Assembly: GCA_030144725.1 (NCBI GenBank)
Contig: JASKMD010000029.1
Span: 15,519,135-15,583,134, forward strand
Direction of reading: 5' to 3'
Length of the DNA stretch: 64,000 bases
Source: Haematococcus lacustris
Lineage: Eukaryota; Chlorophyta; Chlorophyceae; Chlamydomonadales; Haematococcaceae
The position numbers and the translations under genes are program-made. Of this stretch, positions 1 to 14,118 are shown one piece after another. Every line of letters starts with the position of its first letter. Within the stretch, counting starts at the first letter, position 1. The notes under the pieces are model-generated. The model was given only the letters and a program-made list of their open reading frames with translations. It made no database searches and was not told where the DNA came from.

Positions 1-292
1 ACCACACCACACCACACCACACCACACCACACCACACCACACCACACCACACCACACCACACCACACCACACCACACCACACCACACCACACCACACCAC
101 ACCACACCACACCACACCACACCACACCACACCACACCACACCACACCACACCACACCACACCACACCACACCACACCACACCACACCACACCACACCAC
201 ACCACACCACACCACACCACACCACACCACACCACACCACACCACACCACACCACACCACACCACACCACACCACACCACACCACACCACAC
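1..292. repeat. (ACCAC)n pentanucleotide array
   Basis: Almost perfect ACCAC tandem repeats run from the first base to about 292 and continue beyond the window. No coding meaning is assigned. It may be a local minisatellite or the edge of a subtelomeric or satellite block. Confidence 0.97.
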
Positions 293-519
293 GTACCACA
301 AACCTGTGCTTGTGTGCATGTGCAGGCTCCATAATGTAACCCATGCATTGCGCATCCCTGGGCTGCCCTACTCAGCAGTGGTGGGTGCCCACCAAAGCCT
401 GCTGTTGGCAACCGCGCCCCCTCCCCCTCAGCCCAGGCCTGCGCAGCAAGCTCAATCCAACCCAAAACAGCCACCGCCCTCCAGCTCTTCTTACCTGCCA
501 CCACCTCCCCTGCATGGGG

Positions 520-1165
520 GCACAGCCAGTGGGTTGGCTGTGAGGGCCTGGGGGAGGTCACTGACGGAGTACTTCACCGCATGGGACATGCCTATGGATC
601 TGTGGGTCTCCTACGCTGCTGGTCGTCTCACTGGGGGTGCAGAGGTGTGGTGGAGCCACCAGGTTTTCAACAACACCCCCGCTGCCCGTGCTGGATGGCC
701 TTTGTGGGAGGACTGTGTGAGCATTACACCCCCGCTAAAGAGCGCGCATGGCAGAGAGAGGGGTGGGTGGGCAAGATGGACATGAGGCAGCTGTGTTTGT
801 GGTCAGATGGTTGTGCATCACAGTTCAAGGGGGCCAAGGCCATCAGGTTGCATTGGCATCTAGCCAATAGGTTTGGGGTGCCCGTGCAATGGTCATATGG
901 TGCCCATGTTTCAAGACACTGTGAAGGAGGTGAGGGAAGACGAAGAGTGTTATGCATTGTTGATGTTGTATCATTCCGATTTGCTGCATGATGAGGTGTG
1001 CTTTGGCAAACTGACCAACAAACACTGTGAACGATATCGCATGCACATGGGGTGGAAGAGGGAAGAGGGACGTCGGGAATTGCGTCGTTGGGTGCTGAGA
1101 GAGTTGCAAAGTGAGCAGCTGGAGGCTGAATATGAGGCGGACAATGGATATGGTTGGGTGTAAAG
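520..1165 (+). mobile_element. Degenerate retroelement/transposase relic
   Basis: Two short plus-strand stretches in different frames look like mobile-element protein. At about 520-720 the translation has the pattern YFTAWDMP..LWVSYAA..LTGGAEVWW, which resembles the core of retrotransposon gag domains. At about 780-905 the translation WSDGCASQFKG..IRLHWHLANRFGVPVQW resembles the second acidic block of a DDE-like domain seen in many eukaryotic element proteins. A third stretch at 873-1163 is charged and unrecognised. Stops and frame changes separate the pieces, so I read this as a decayed relic. The family assignment is by eye only. Confidence 0.4.
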
Positions 1166-2042
1166 TGCATGGGGGTCTACTTTGGAGCATCACAAACGGC
1201 CCACACATGAACACAACGCGCTAGTTTCCTGATTACACGATACAAGCCCACACAAAGAGCCGCACAGAACATACAGTCCATCTCTTGCCATCCTAGTTGG
1301 ACAGAAATCCGGCCGGAAAAGTTGCCCATTTCATGGGAATTTGACATTGTCTTACGTGACACGCGTCGCACGCTTGTTGTCGCACGTTGTGTTGCAGGGA
1401 CAGCCCACAAGCCACACCAGCACTCTCAAGCACATTATCAGCACTACCACTAGCACTTTTACACATGTCGGGGGGGTCCTGGTCACCCCTCCCATTGAAC
1501 CACCAACCCCCCTAACGATAAGGGACAACGGCTTTTCCGGACTCATCTCTGCACGGGTTTACACGCGAATTGAAGCGTCGGAATGCGGCCGCGCTGAGGC
1601 ACGCGCCGAGCTGGTCGGGCATGTTGCCGGGTATCCGACCCTACCGAGCCTGCGGACTTGATGTACGCTGACCCAGTATCTGTGAGTCCCCCATTGACGC
1701 GATGAATAGTGCGCGATGTGCGAGGAGCCCGACCCCATGTCCAACATCGTGACCAACATGCGCTGGCTCAGGGGCTCTGAAACTTGGAGGAGACCACAGT
1801 AGGAGTACAGCAGTGGCAGCTGCATCAATCCCTTGTGGATTAGGCTCCAAAAGGTGGGGAAACACTCCTCCATGCTGCCCACTCTGTTGATGCCAATATG
1901 GCGACCAACGGACGCAAACGAATGCCCCAGCCCTGCGTCACTGGCTAGGGAACCTATCTGTGGACCCCCTGCCAAGGTCTCAACTCTTGCTGAGATTTGC
2001 AAATAGGGGTTTTAGAAGCTGGCGTGTGCACATGCCTGCAGC

Positions 2043-2603
2043 ATGCCGACATCCAAGTATCACCCCTACAAGGGGAAGGGCGGGCATGCAGCCCGCTGTG
2101 CGCTGTGTGTGAAGACGACACCAGCTGGTCTTGCTGGCTGGGTGGAGATTCATGTGGAGGGGGAGGCAGCCTCCTACCGCTCCGGGCAGAGTGTACGAGC
2201 CATCGGCCAGGTCACAACCCAGATGGCTGAAATCATCAAGGCCTGCGACAACTTGGTGCCCGCACTGATTCCATTAGCCCACAGGACTTGCGCTGAGTCT
2301 GCTGCAGCTGCGCATGCTGTGTGCCAGCGGTTGCGGGGGCAGGAGTCAGCCAGTCAGCTCCAGCCCATGCCCCGTCTCAGCTCCACACCCACGCAAGCAC
2401 CTGCACAGCCTGGGCCAGCCCATGCGCCCTGCCCCCACCATCTCCCAGACCAACCACCCTCGCACCCATCACAGGTGCAGGGGTCCAGCCAGCACCACCC
2501 GGCCCTGCCGGCACTGCTGCACCTACCGGGGCTCTCCATCCTCACTAGGCCTGCCACCAACCCTGTGACCTCACCTGCCGTGGAGCAACAGCCCATCATG
2601 TGA
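2043..2603 (+). CDS. Hypothetical protein inside the TIR element
   Basis: A 186-codon plus-strand reading frame lies within the 2.57-kb transposon. The first ~110 residues are mixed and plausible. They start MPTSKYHPYKGKGGHAARCALC, with a CxxC that could be part of a zinc-binding motif. The rest is a Pro/Ala/His/Gln-rich tail typical of low-complexity algal linkers. Further open pieces follow at about 2744-2800 and 3270-3643, which may be exons of the same element gene. I recognise no domain, so this could be the element's transposase N-terminus or an accessory protein. Confidence 0.3.
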   Translation: MPTSKYHPYKGKGGHAARCALCVKTTPAGLAGWVEIHVEGEAASYRSGQSVRAIGQVTTQMAEIIKACDNLVPALIPLAHRTCAESAAAAHAVCQRLRGQESASQLQPMPRLSSTPTQAPAQPGPAHAPCPHHLPDQPPSHPSQVQGSSQHHPALPALLHLPGLSILTRPATNPVTSPAVEQQPIM

Positions 2604-3268
2604 GTGCCCCTGCTGGATGATGGGCTGACATGGCAAGCCAGCTGAACAACATCAGTTTCACACTCAGGTTGCTGCCTGTTTCCACCCATTCCACCTAGCA
2701 CCATTGTGAACCACACACCACTGAGGAGCAGGACGAGCAGACCATGCCCCCAAGCGTGCTCAAGCAACAGCAGGACTGGGCCACCGCAAGGTGCGCCTTT
2801 CACTCCTTAGCCCTGACCTGCACCAGCCCTGCCTTGCACCAGCCTTGCCCTGGCTATGGCCATAGCCTGACCTTCGCTGAACTGCCTTGCCCTTCTTTGC
2901 TCCTTTGGTCCTTTGGCTGCAGGTCAATTGCTGCTGAAGTTCTCCAGCAGATACAGCATGTACCCACTCTGTTGCGCCTTCTGCGGTCACAGCCTGATAG
3001 CAAGGTGAACACTGCAAGATGTTGAGGTACAACTTGGCCGACTGGAGTTTGCGCTACAGTACATCATGCAACCCAGGTAGCAAGGGAGGGAGAAGCGGGG
3101 CGAAGGGCAGGGGCAAGGGGTGGGGCTGGGAGTGGTGACGATGCTACCTGCCCTGCCATGCTACCATGCTACCATGCTACCAGGCTACCTGCCCTGCCAT
3201 GATGTGCTGCAGGCCCTTCTCGACATCCCAGTTGGCAGCACTACCTGGGGAGCAGGGTCCTGGCAAGT

Positions 3269-3643
3269 GTGGGTCATCGGTGGTGCTTGGAGCTGAGCAC
3301 ACAGGAGGTAGAGCTTTGCAGTGCTCCACAGCGGGATGCACATGCCTTTGCATCATCCATCCCCGGCTCTATGAGCATGCACAGCTGCTTCTTCCCTGCT
3401 GCAGGGATCCACGTTGAGTGGTCAGAGACTGCATGTGCATGTGCCCAATGCATGGCCCCCGCACCAAGGGGTGTGTGCATGAGGCCCTTAATCACAAAGC
3501 CCTTTGTGGCCATGCCCATGTTCGATCAGAAGAGGGATGACAAGCACTGGGACGATGAGTGCCTCACCCTTCTGTGCTCATTTGCACCAGATAGCGTGAA
3601 GCAGCTGTGCACCTTGGGCAAGAAGCTGAGCGTGAAATGTTAA
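3269..3643 (+). CDS. Hypothetical open stretch near the 3' end of the TIR element
   Basis: A plus-strand frame ends at 3643. Its last ~60 residues look more protein-like than its start: MRPLITKPFVAMPMFDQKR, then DDKHWDDECLTLLCSFAPD, then a stop after LGKKLSVKC. It sits 400 bp inside the right TIR of the 1481-4052 element and could be its last exon. No homologue is recognised. Confidence 0.2.
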   Translation: MGHRWCLELSTQEVELCSAPQRDAHAFASSIPGSMSMHSCFFPAAGIHVEWSETACACAQCMAPAPRGVCMRPLITKPFVAMPMFDQKRDDKHWDDECLTLLCSFAPDSVKQLCTLGKKLSVKC

Positions 3644-4307
3644 ACGAGTATTGCAAGGCAGTGGGGTTGTATGTGCCAGCCAACACCTTGCGTGCTGACC
3701 TACGGTACATGGTACTGGAGCATCTCAATGGGCAGGCAGAGTGTGATTGAGCTGGCTATGTAAGGTGACGTTGAGAAAATTGGGCTCCATGCGTAAAGTG
3801 TACCGCAGCGGAGAACTCTGCATCCCGCGTTGTGGGTGTTGTTAGGCAGCACTTGAAAGGCCCATCGCGCACAGCGGAACCGTTCGCGTGCCTGGCAGAC
3901 TGCCGGTCACCGTAGGTGCCAGCAGCTCGGGCGCGCAGGCGCAAGCGCGGCGCAGAAATAAGGCATCCGCGTTAAAATGACAACTCAACTCCCACCAGGC
4001 ATGCCGCAAAGTCAAATGTCCCTTACGTGGTGGTTCAATGGGAGGGGTGACCTCCTGCGCCCGACAAGAAATTCAAAATTTTGAAAAGCTGGGCCGCTGA
4101 GCGCGATAGTTGTTCGCTGATCACAGACCCACTAAGCAGGGCATTCCCGGCACAACGCGACCAAGATTCTCAACACCCCCGCCCGCCCCGGCACAGGTGC
4201 ACATCAGCCCGAGCAGCCCGCTAGCTTCGCTTTGATGAGCTGCACCGCCCTGCGCAACAATCGCTGTAAAACTCTTAAAGACCGGTCGGAGGTTATCAGG
4301 GGTGCAG

Positions 4308-4325
4308 CCAATGGCGGGGGTGACC
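4308..4325. repeat. Lone terminal repeat of the GGTCACCCC family
   Basis: CCAATGGCGGGGGTGACC matches the outer end of the inverted repeats of the MITE at 53455-53537 and is close to the end of the 1481-4052 element. I find no partner end nearby, so this is probably a relic of a broken family member. Confidence 0.5.
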
Positions 4326-4348
4326 TAGTGTTGTACGCATCGTCAGCG

Positions 4349-4380
4349 CCAAATGAAACTTGGGCTGTAGTTTCATTTGG
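4349..4380. repeat. Perfect 12-bp stem palindrome
   Basis: CCAAATGAAACT at 4349-4360 is the exact reverse complement of 4369-4380, with an 8-nt loop. It lies 24 bp from the lone terminal repeat. It could be a transposon hairpin or a small regulatory stem-loop; nothing nearby decides between these. Confidence 0.6.
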
Positions 4381-4399
4381 GTGCAAGCAGGCCACTAGC

Positions 4400-7071
4400 T
4401 AAGTGGCATACCATTTCATTAGTAAACATGGCTGTGGCATGGCTGGGCGTGCCATGGGCTTGTTGTGAAGTTGTCACTCACACCTCAGTTGCATGTTGCA
4501 GCAACCTTACCTGTTGTGTAGATGGGTTTGCCACGGACACATGTGTGTGCCAACGGTCGCGGATGGAGCCCTTGCTAGTGCCTGGCGCCAGTCAGAGAAA
4601 CACTGAATTCTGGTCAGTCAAGGCATGGGGCATGTCGCGTTTGTTGGTGTCGCGTTTATTGGTGTTAGTAGGACTATAGATGCACCTCCGGCTCCTGTTG
4701 CGCTCGACTGGACAGTCACGTGATTTTGTAACGCGGCGCTGGAACAATTTGTGCGATGCCCAGTGATAGAGACCACTATTATAAGCTCATCCGCGAGGGA
4801 ACATGTTCGCCCACCACAATCGCAGCCGTACTAGAGGCCAGCGACACAGACACGGCTTGAGCTATAGAGCGGGATGGTGCAAACGCGATGTCCTGGGGTG
4901 GCCTGTGTGACCCAAACTGACCCATGCGAACATTTTATCAGGCGTGTCACAGCTGAGCGTAGTTCTTGTTTTTCTACCTGAGCGATGCTTTGAAGTAAGG
5001 TCGAGCTATCAAATCAGGGGTATGAACCTATGCCATGTCATTTTGAGCTATAGATCATGCATCCGGGCGAAACGAAAGAAAACACTGGTTAGCACCCCTG
5101 GCGCAAGCTGTGCATGGCTGCATGGGTCATGGGTCGGCAGAGCATGGAGAAGAATGGCGCACTATCATGCTGAACAAATGGGTGCACGCCAACCTGTGCA
5201 CCTGCTCGCAAGCGTACGGTAATCAAGCCTACGGAACCGCTCCCTAACTTAGGGCCTCCCAACCCCCTTGAAAAGGGGGTGTGTCCGTTTCACGCGGTTT
5301 ATTTCTCGTACAGTTTGCGGATTGATCAACGAAGCACATCAGTATGTAGAGGGCTCGCTTGGCTACACGCTACGGCTGTCCTGAGCGTCCATGACTATGT
5401 ATATGATGCACTGCTTAGGCGTGAACTTAGGGCCTAAGCATTGTGGCAATTCATGATCACCCTACGATTCACGATCACCCGCGGCAGCCTGGCGATTACA
5501 TATGACAATCTCTCAGGCCTGTAATACACCTACTTGTACGTGGACACATCTACATCCCAGTATCCCTGTCCTCCTGTGGAGCCCCTACACTTCTTCACCG
5601 CAGTGAGAGACCGGTGTGTGTCCCTAACCTAGGAGTCGGGACCTGACCTAAGTGCCCCTAACCCATTCGCTAGAGACCAACTGAGGTGCCACGGTGCGTT
5701 CACTCAGTCAGGGGCCAGGTACCATGACCGTGTTGCAACCCGAGTGCCCAGAGTCCCCCCTCTCCAGCCAGGCTTCGTTCACCACCTCCCCCTGACCCAG
5801 CAAACTTCGCCCCAGCTCTGACACGCATCACTCCGCCACCACCCTCCCTGCACACCTGCCTGGCCTAGCCCCAGCGCTCTCCCTGTCCCCTGGCCTCCGG
5901 GGCAGCAGGGGCAGCGGCAGGGGCAGCGGCAGCGACCTTCTGCACAGCCCAAAGTACACCCTTCTCTACAACGTGTTTCAAAGCTCTCTGGTTTTCTCTC
6001 TAACGGCTGACGGCTTAAGCGGTGTAAGCCACATCATCATCTCTGGTTTTCTCCAGTAACGGCTGGCGTCTTGAGCGGCGTACGCCGTCTTCTTCATCCA
6101 CCACCACCGGACTCAAGCACAACCACTCAGCATGCACATCACCCGCAACACGCAGGATACGGTTAACGACCAAACACTAAAGATCATTTGTTCTGTGTCC
6201 AATGCCACACGCTACACGGAGCTTTGGGTCCCCCTCACCCTGCACACCACACCTGCTTTGCGGCCTAAGCATGCACACAAGGCACACTGACGCTGACATT
6301 GAATACACATATGCATCGGCCTATCATCCTGCTTGCTGTTGCCTACCATACAAGCTGTACAACACATCATGGCTGACCATAACTATGGCTCAGCCCCTGC
6401 TAGCACATTGCTTGCGAGCAGGTGCACAGGTTGGCGTGCACACATTTGTTCAGCATGATAGTGCGCCATTCTTCTTCATGCCCTGCCAACCCATGCCTCC
6501 ATGCAGCCATGCACAGCTTGCGCCAGGGGTGCTAACAGCACCTCCCTCACCAGGCCAACGGGCAACAAGTAGCATGCAGCGGGCAACAAGTAGCACAAGT
6601 GGCAGCAGCAGCAGCAGCCACTAGTGGCAGCAATGGCAGCAGATGGGTGCTGACAGCATATGCCGCGTTGCGTTGCAGCAGCGCCAGCTGCTAGGGTTGG
6701 GGCACATGTGGCCACAGCGATGGGTGGGAAGGGTGGCTTATTGGGCAAGTGCATGTTGAGCTGTACATGAAAGGAGGTGGGGTGTGGGCCACGCCAGGAA
6801 GGGCCACACAATGCATGATGCAGTGCGGTGCAGATTACTACTTGCAGGGGTGCAGACATCACGAGAGTACAGGCAGCAGAAGCAGTAGCAGCAGCAGCAG
6901 TTATAGACAGAGGCTATGCAAAGTAGGTCCCCCATTCTGCCCTCTTCTGTGTTGACATGGTGGCAGCATGTTGACCAGGTGCCTAAAGGAAGGAGCCTCT
7001 GCTCCAGGGGCCACTGGGAGCATCCCAGTGGCTGCTGCTACCACCGCCAGGTCGGGTCAGGTCAGTCCAGG
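4400..7071. other. No convincing gene; short imperfect repeats
   Basis: Open frames here are short and lack domain-like composition. Two imperfect copies of a ~54-bp unit lie in tandem at about 5986-6097, each with CTCTGGTTTTCTC followed by an AACGGCTG block. A 7-bp hairpin (CCCCCTT/AAGGGGG) is at 5261-5277. About 50 nt near 5748-5797 resemble 43725-43780, suggesting a shared dispersed repeat. I see nothing else. Confidence 0.4.
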
Positions 7072-9553
<2,482 letters not shown>

Positions 9554-9559
9554 CTGTGG

Positions 9560-10300
9560 GAGGGGCATGCTTTCAAATGAGCATGAGCAGCTATAAGAAG
9601 CAGGCTGGGAGAGGGTGGGTGTTATGTTTTGGTGTGATAGCCGTTGGGTGCATGGTACTGGAACTCAGACTAGCATAGCCATCCCAGCCAACAGCGACCT
9701 AGGGCACTACAGCAAGGGCCTTCGCCCAATTGCTGTTTCGTAAGTGTCCAGGCTGGTTGTGGTTGGAGGGAAAGGCTTAGAACCTGTCCGGGCAGACCTC
9801 GTTGTAGCGTGACCAATGGCACTCCCTCCTCCTCCACTAGTCGCACCACCTCCAGCAACGCTGACAACTCGCAACTCTGTGGTTGATGCACAATTGCCAC
9901 AACCGTTCATTGCTCCCCACCCTGCCAACGGTCAGCCAGCGCCCTGGGCAACTCACGGCAGCTCTTGCCATAGCAGCTTCCCAGCCCGTTCACAACCCAC
10001 GAATCTGAAGGCCGCGAATCGGCCAGCCGTCCTCTTGATTAGCAGCTGCTACCACTTGGTGTAACATTGGTCTGATGGCCCCAGATACGCGTGAGTAGTC
10101 AATGTTCCCGACAGCCCGACAGCTCCAGACAGTTTGTGGTAAACTAACATAAAGCGACAAGATCGCTCGCTCGTCTAAAGGATTAAATCCCCTTTATGCC
10201 CCGTTACGTCCTGTTCTGAGCGCAGCTCACAATGTTAGCTGTCATTCCGTGCCCTACCTGTCGCTACAACTTTTTGTGCTACACCGATTTTGTAACACTT
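9560..10300. other. Intergenic stretch without a supported gene
   Basis: Short open frames on both strands at 9670-10064 have no recognisable domain. The region separates the GATA gene (reading left) from the direct repeat that borders the first Fanzor element. It may contain the missing GATA first exon and promoter. Confidence 0.4.
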
Positions 10301-10530
10301 TGTCGGCCCCCTCCTCCTGCCTGCCTGCCTGCTTGCTCCCTTCCATCCCTGACTCACCACGCTAAGCTTGTACCTTCTTAAGCTGACCTACCCACAAGGC
10401 GCCCACCACATTCCCTGTTGACACGGTAGCTGCTTGCCTGGAGTGCCAGGCTGCCAGGCACGGTCTACATGTACGTCATTGACGTGGTTCACGACACTGT
10501 CTCAAGACGATTGTCTTTGACCTCTACTCC
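10301..10530. repeat. Direct repeat A flanking Fanzor copy 1
   Basis: This ~230-bp segment matches 14264-14487 in the same orientation at roughly 85-90% by eye. Shared landmarks include CACGCTAAGCTTGTAC, GGCGCCCACCACAT and GGCACGGTCTACATGTACGT. The copies sit immediately outside the two ends of Fanzor copy 1. Confidence 0.85.
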
Positions 10531-10541
10531 TGTCACATTGT

Positions 10542-10779
10542 CAGCCATATTGTCCCTCACTAGGGCCACCATTTGAGCCGGATCAGAAGTACCTACTAGC
10601 AGCCACTATCAGCCACTAGCAGCCACTAACTAGATCCGACTCAAACAGTGTGGCTGTGTGGAGTGTTTAGCCTACCACCTACACTATTGCCTGACCCGTT
10701 AGGGCTATGATGTAGAGTTGGCATGACAAAACATGCACTAATTGTAAGCTGATGACAGCTCAAGAAGGGGGGACACACA
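10542..10779 (-). ncRNA. Candidate Fanzor guide-RNA scaffold region (copy 1)
   Basis: The ~240 bp between the Fanzor stop and the element end is conserved with copies 2 and 3 and the plus-strand remnant, although it is non-coding. It contains a hairpin with arms at 10572-10584 and 10633-10645 (TTTGAGCCGGATC against GATCCGACTCAAA, one mismatch). The terminal motif reads CCCTAGTGAGGGACAA then GGCTG on the gene strand. In TnpB and characterised Fanzor systems the guide-RNA scaffold lies at this 3' position and reads out into flanking DNA. The RNA role here is inference. Confidence 0.35.
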
Positions 10780-13700
10780 TTACTGTGCCACAGCAGGCTG
10801 CTGCTGCTGCTCCTGGGCCTTGGGGGGCTTGTCTCGCACCCGCTTGTACCCCAGGCTCAGGGTACTCCTTGCCCTTGGCTGGCAGAGCTCCCTGGTCTGG
10901 CCAGCAGCACAGCTCCAGTGGGCGCCACTTGCTCTCCCCAATGCGCTGCATGTTCAGCGCTGCATTGCAGTCCCTGTCCAGCCACCTGCCTGGCTGTGGT
11001 GCTGGCTTGGCTTTGGCAGCCTTGCCCTTGCCCTTGGTGCCCTTGAGTGGGCTCAGCTGCCGGCTTGCTGCGCTTGGCTGGAGGGGGAGTGCTGGGCCCT
11101 GGCTCTGAGGCTGCTGGCTGTGTGGCTGCCTGGCTGCTGCGTGGGGCCTGTGGGGGCTTGCGGGGGGCCACTACTGGGCACCACATCAGGCCCCGCACTG
11201 GCTGGCCACGCTCCTGGCTCCAGGCTGGGCGCAGCAGGCGGGGTTCCACCTGCCCTGCTGGGGGCTTCCAGCCTGCAGGCCTTGTGGGCACTGAGTGTGT
11301 CCAGCTCCTCCTCACAGGGCTGCTGGCCATTCACTGCTGAGCTGACCCGGCTGGTGCGGTGCTCATCCACAAGCACCACCCTGCCCCGCAGCTGGTCTGT
11401 GCCCCTGGGCCTGCACACCACCTTGCGGCAGGCACGCAACACCGCATCAGCACCCCACCCTCCCGCTGTGCCAATGGTAGCTGCTCCAAAGAAGACCACC
11501 AGCTGCTTGGCACGTTCGTGGCGCTTCATGGACAACTGCGCCATCTCTCTCTCCAACTGCAGCCATGCACACAAGGCACACACAGGGTGGCTGACATGGT
11601 GGCACCAGGTTAGGCATGGCACAGTCAACTACTCTTTCGTTTCGTGCCCAACCCACCACCTCTCAGTCCCTTACCCCCCCTCCCTCCCGCCTACCCACCC
11701 ACCCACCCTCACCTTGTTGAAGAACTGCTCCAGCGCCCGGTCCTGGGCTCCGTACAGCCTCAGCCGCTGCCGTGCCCACTTGGGGTCCAGGTACACCTCC
11801 CACACCGCATCCCAGGTGGCCAGGGTGACGGTGATGTGCTTCAGGTTGGCCTCCAGGGAGGTGCCGGCTGAGCTGGCTGCTGCCAGGTGCTGGAGGTGGG
11901 GCTTGATCGGTGCCAGCCACCGCTCAGTGTCACGGCGGGCATTGTTCAGGCCGCTGGCATGCTTCACCTCGCCCTTGGTCAGCTTCCACCGGCGCAGCTG
12001 GTCTGCCATGAGCTGGCCTGTTGCTGGATCCCACACCCCAGAGGCTGCGCTGACTGCCTGGGTGACGCCGGGGTCGATGCCCACCCCAATCTGTGTGTCT
12101 GGGTCAAACACAAACTCACGCATCTCAGCTATGCCCCTGCCTATGTGGGGGAGCCCCACTGCATGAGCCGCTGCTGCCGCTGCACTTGGGCGGCTGCTGG
12201 TGCTGCTGCTGCTGGCATCTGGAGGTGGGGCTGGAGGAGGGGGAAGGGGGCGCGTGTAGTGCACGCACACGCTGACACCGTCAGTGTCCACCAACCTCTC
12301 AAAAGCAAACCCCTGGTTGCCAAGCTTGTTGGTGTTGAACCACCTGGCCCAGTGATGGCTCAGTGCTGGCTGCTGAGGTGAATGCTGCCCGGGGTTCCTT
12401 GGTCAGGCCCAGCTGCTTGCACACCCCATGCAGCACCCTGCTGTCCACCTTGATGAAATGCACCCCCACCTGGCCATGGGGGTGAGGGTGAAGGGGGGTG
12501 GGCAGGTCAGGGTCCGGGGACCAACCCCACGCTTCTTGCCGCGCTTTGGCTGCCCTGGCACGGGGGGGGGGTGGGGCTGCTGCCACCGCTCTAGCCACCG
12601 GCACACATGCACTGCATGGCGCATGCGGCAGGGCAGGGGCAGGGTGTCCTGCAGGGAGCCTTCCTTCTTCATGCCCAGTAGGCGGCGGTGCTGTGGCCTC
12701 CTACAGGTCCGCCACAGGCCCTTGTCCAGTGGGCGGCCCAGCTCTGAGCTCTGGGCGTTGATGCCATACCCGCACGCCATCCTGATGAACAGCTGCGCCT
12801 CCTCCCCGCTCCAGCCTAGCTGGGCCCTGGCAGCCTTGGCGTAGAGCTTGACAATGCGCTCTGCAGGTCAGGTCAGGTCAGGTCAGGTCAGGTACAAGGT
12901 CAGGTAGAAGGTCAGGTTAGGTATAAGGTCAGGTCAGGTCAGGTCAGGTATAAGGTCAGGTCAGGTCAGGTCAGGGCAGGTATAAGGGCAGGTCAGGTAT
13001 AAGGTCAGGTATAAGGTCAGGTACAAGGTCAGGTACAAGGTCAGGTCCAAGTCCCGGGGTCTAGTCACCACCACCACTTGCCTGGGTTGGAGTAATGCTG
13101 CTGCATGGCCACCGCCAGCTGCATGGAGTGTGCGTCGATGGTGTTGGCGTCACCCTTGAGGTTGATGCTGCCCAGCTCATGCAGCTTGGCCACCAGCGCC
13201 TGGTTGCTGGGGTCCTCAAAGGCTGGCATGAGCATGGGGTGGCGGTGCTGAACATGGCGTCGCTGCAGCTGGTTGTAGCATGTCTTGAAGTTTGGGTTGG
13301 CGAAGAACATGCAGAAGTACTTCAGCTGTCTCAGCATCAGGGGGTCCTCACAGTCAAGGGGCAAGGGAGGGCCAGTGGGTGCTGCGGGTGCAAGGGCTGC
13401 CAGGCGGGCGCTGCAGCGCCTTTGAGGGGGCTGCGTGACTGGCTCGGGTTCTGAGTCTGACTCCGAGTCAGACTGTGGCTCTGGCTCAGAGTCACAGTCT
13501 GACTCGGAGTCAGAGTCAGTGTCACACTCCATGCTGGCAGGCTGGGCAGGGGCAGGCTGGGCAGGGCCGGGAGGGGCACGTGGGGGTAGGACGGGTAGGG
13601 GGGGAGCATCAGGGGGTTGGGGGGGCTGCACGGCTGGAGGCTGAGGGGCGCTGAGGTACCCCGGGGAGGGGTAGCCAACCAGGCATGTCAAGAAAATCCG

Positions 13701-14118
13701 CAGCACAAACAGCGACGCAATCACGCGGAGCTGGGAGTGGGTTTCAGCCCGCAGCCGGAGGTGCTCCCGCAGCTTGCGCCGCGTCTTCTTGCAGCCGCGC
13801 AGCACTGCGCCCTCGGGGACCTTGATGACCTGCAGCCAATCAAAGTTGCCATTTTGACAGGCCAAGACAAAGGCGGGGTCAACACAAACAGTGCGGGGAC
13901 ACATAAGGCGGGGACACACGGACCTGACGCCTGCTCGTTGCCCAGCCATCCCGTCGCTCCTGGCGTTGCTTGCCTTGGGCGGAACGAGACGCTGCAATGG
14001 AACCAACAGGAGCGACGGGTTATCACACAGCGCGTAGCCCACAGTAGCCCACAGTCGGCTAGGGTCACGCACCTTTCTGTTTCTTTCCCGGGTCCTTCTT
14101 GTGCTTCTTCTTAGCCAT
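10780..14118 (-). pseudogene. Fanzor (TnpB-like RNA-guided nuclease), frameshifted copy 1
   Basis: Five exons can be traced: 14118-14073, 13991-13924, 13829-13082, 12860-11713 and 11556-10780. The first encodes MAKKKHKKDPGKKQK, a lysine-rich start like a nuclear localisation signal. The third ends with a GC donor (CAG|gcaagt). Exon 3 has an acidic Asp/Ser/Glu linker and then the segment HPMLMPAFEDPSNQALVAKL. Exon 4 has TDGVSV and IGVGIDPGVTQAVSAASG (RuvC-I Asp). Exon 5 has VVLVDEHRTSRVSSAVNG and RDCNAALNMQRIG (RuvC-III Asp). Compared with copy 2 there is a 1-bp loss near 12473 and a 1-bp gain near 12376. Further frame changes lie near 11286, 11060 and 10860. The 5' gene structure seems complete, but the reading frame is broken. 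Confidence 0.8.
12864..13050. repeat. GGTCAGGT(ATAA) minisatellite in a Fanzor intron
   Basis: Irregular repeats of GGTCAGGT with interspersed ATAA or ACAA fill the intron between Fanzor exons 3 and 4 of copy 1. Confidence 0.9.

Larger units (their letters stand above)
1481..4052. mobile_element. DNA transposon with 24-bp perfect TIRs and 4-bp TSD
   Basis: Positions 1481-1504 and 4029-4052 are perfect 24-nt inverted repeats beginning GGTCACCCCTCCCATTG. The element is flanked on both sides by TCCT (1477-1480 and 4053-4056), which I read as a 4-bp target-site duplication. The subterminal block TAAGGGACA also recurs inverted a few bases further in. The 2,572-bp interior carries plus-strand open stretches but no transposase I can name. 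A 4-bp TSD is compatible with Sola-type elements among others, but the terminal sequence alone does not settle the superfamily. A minimal relative lies at 53455-53537. Confidence 0.75.

Noticed and set aside
10820..12166. 448-codon plus-strand open frame opposite Fanzor copy 1, and its equivalent at 57668-58450
   Set aside because: It is antisense to conserved RuvC motifs and Ala/Leu/Ser-rich as expected for the reverse of a GC-rich gene; the minus frame carries the family signatures.
12864..13050. CRISPR-like array
   Set aside because: The GGTCAGGT repeats are short, irregular and without unique spacers; this is an intronic minisatellite.
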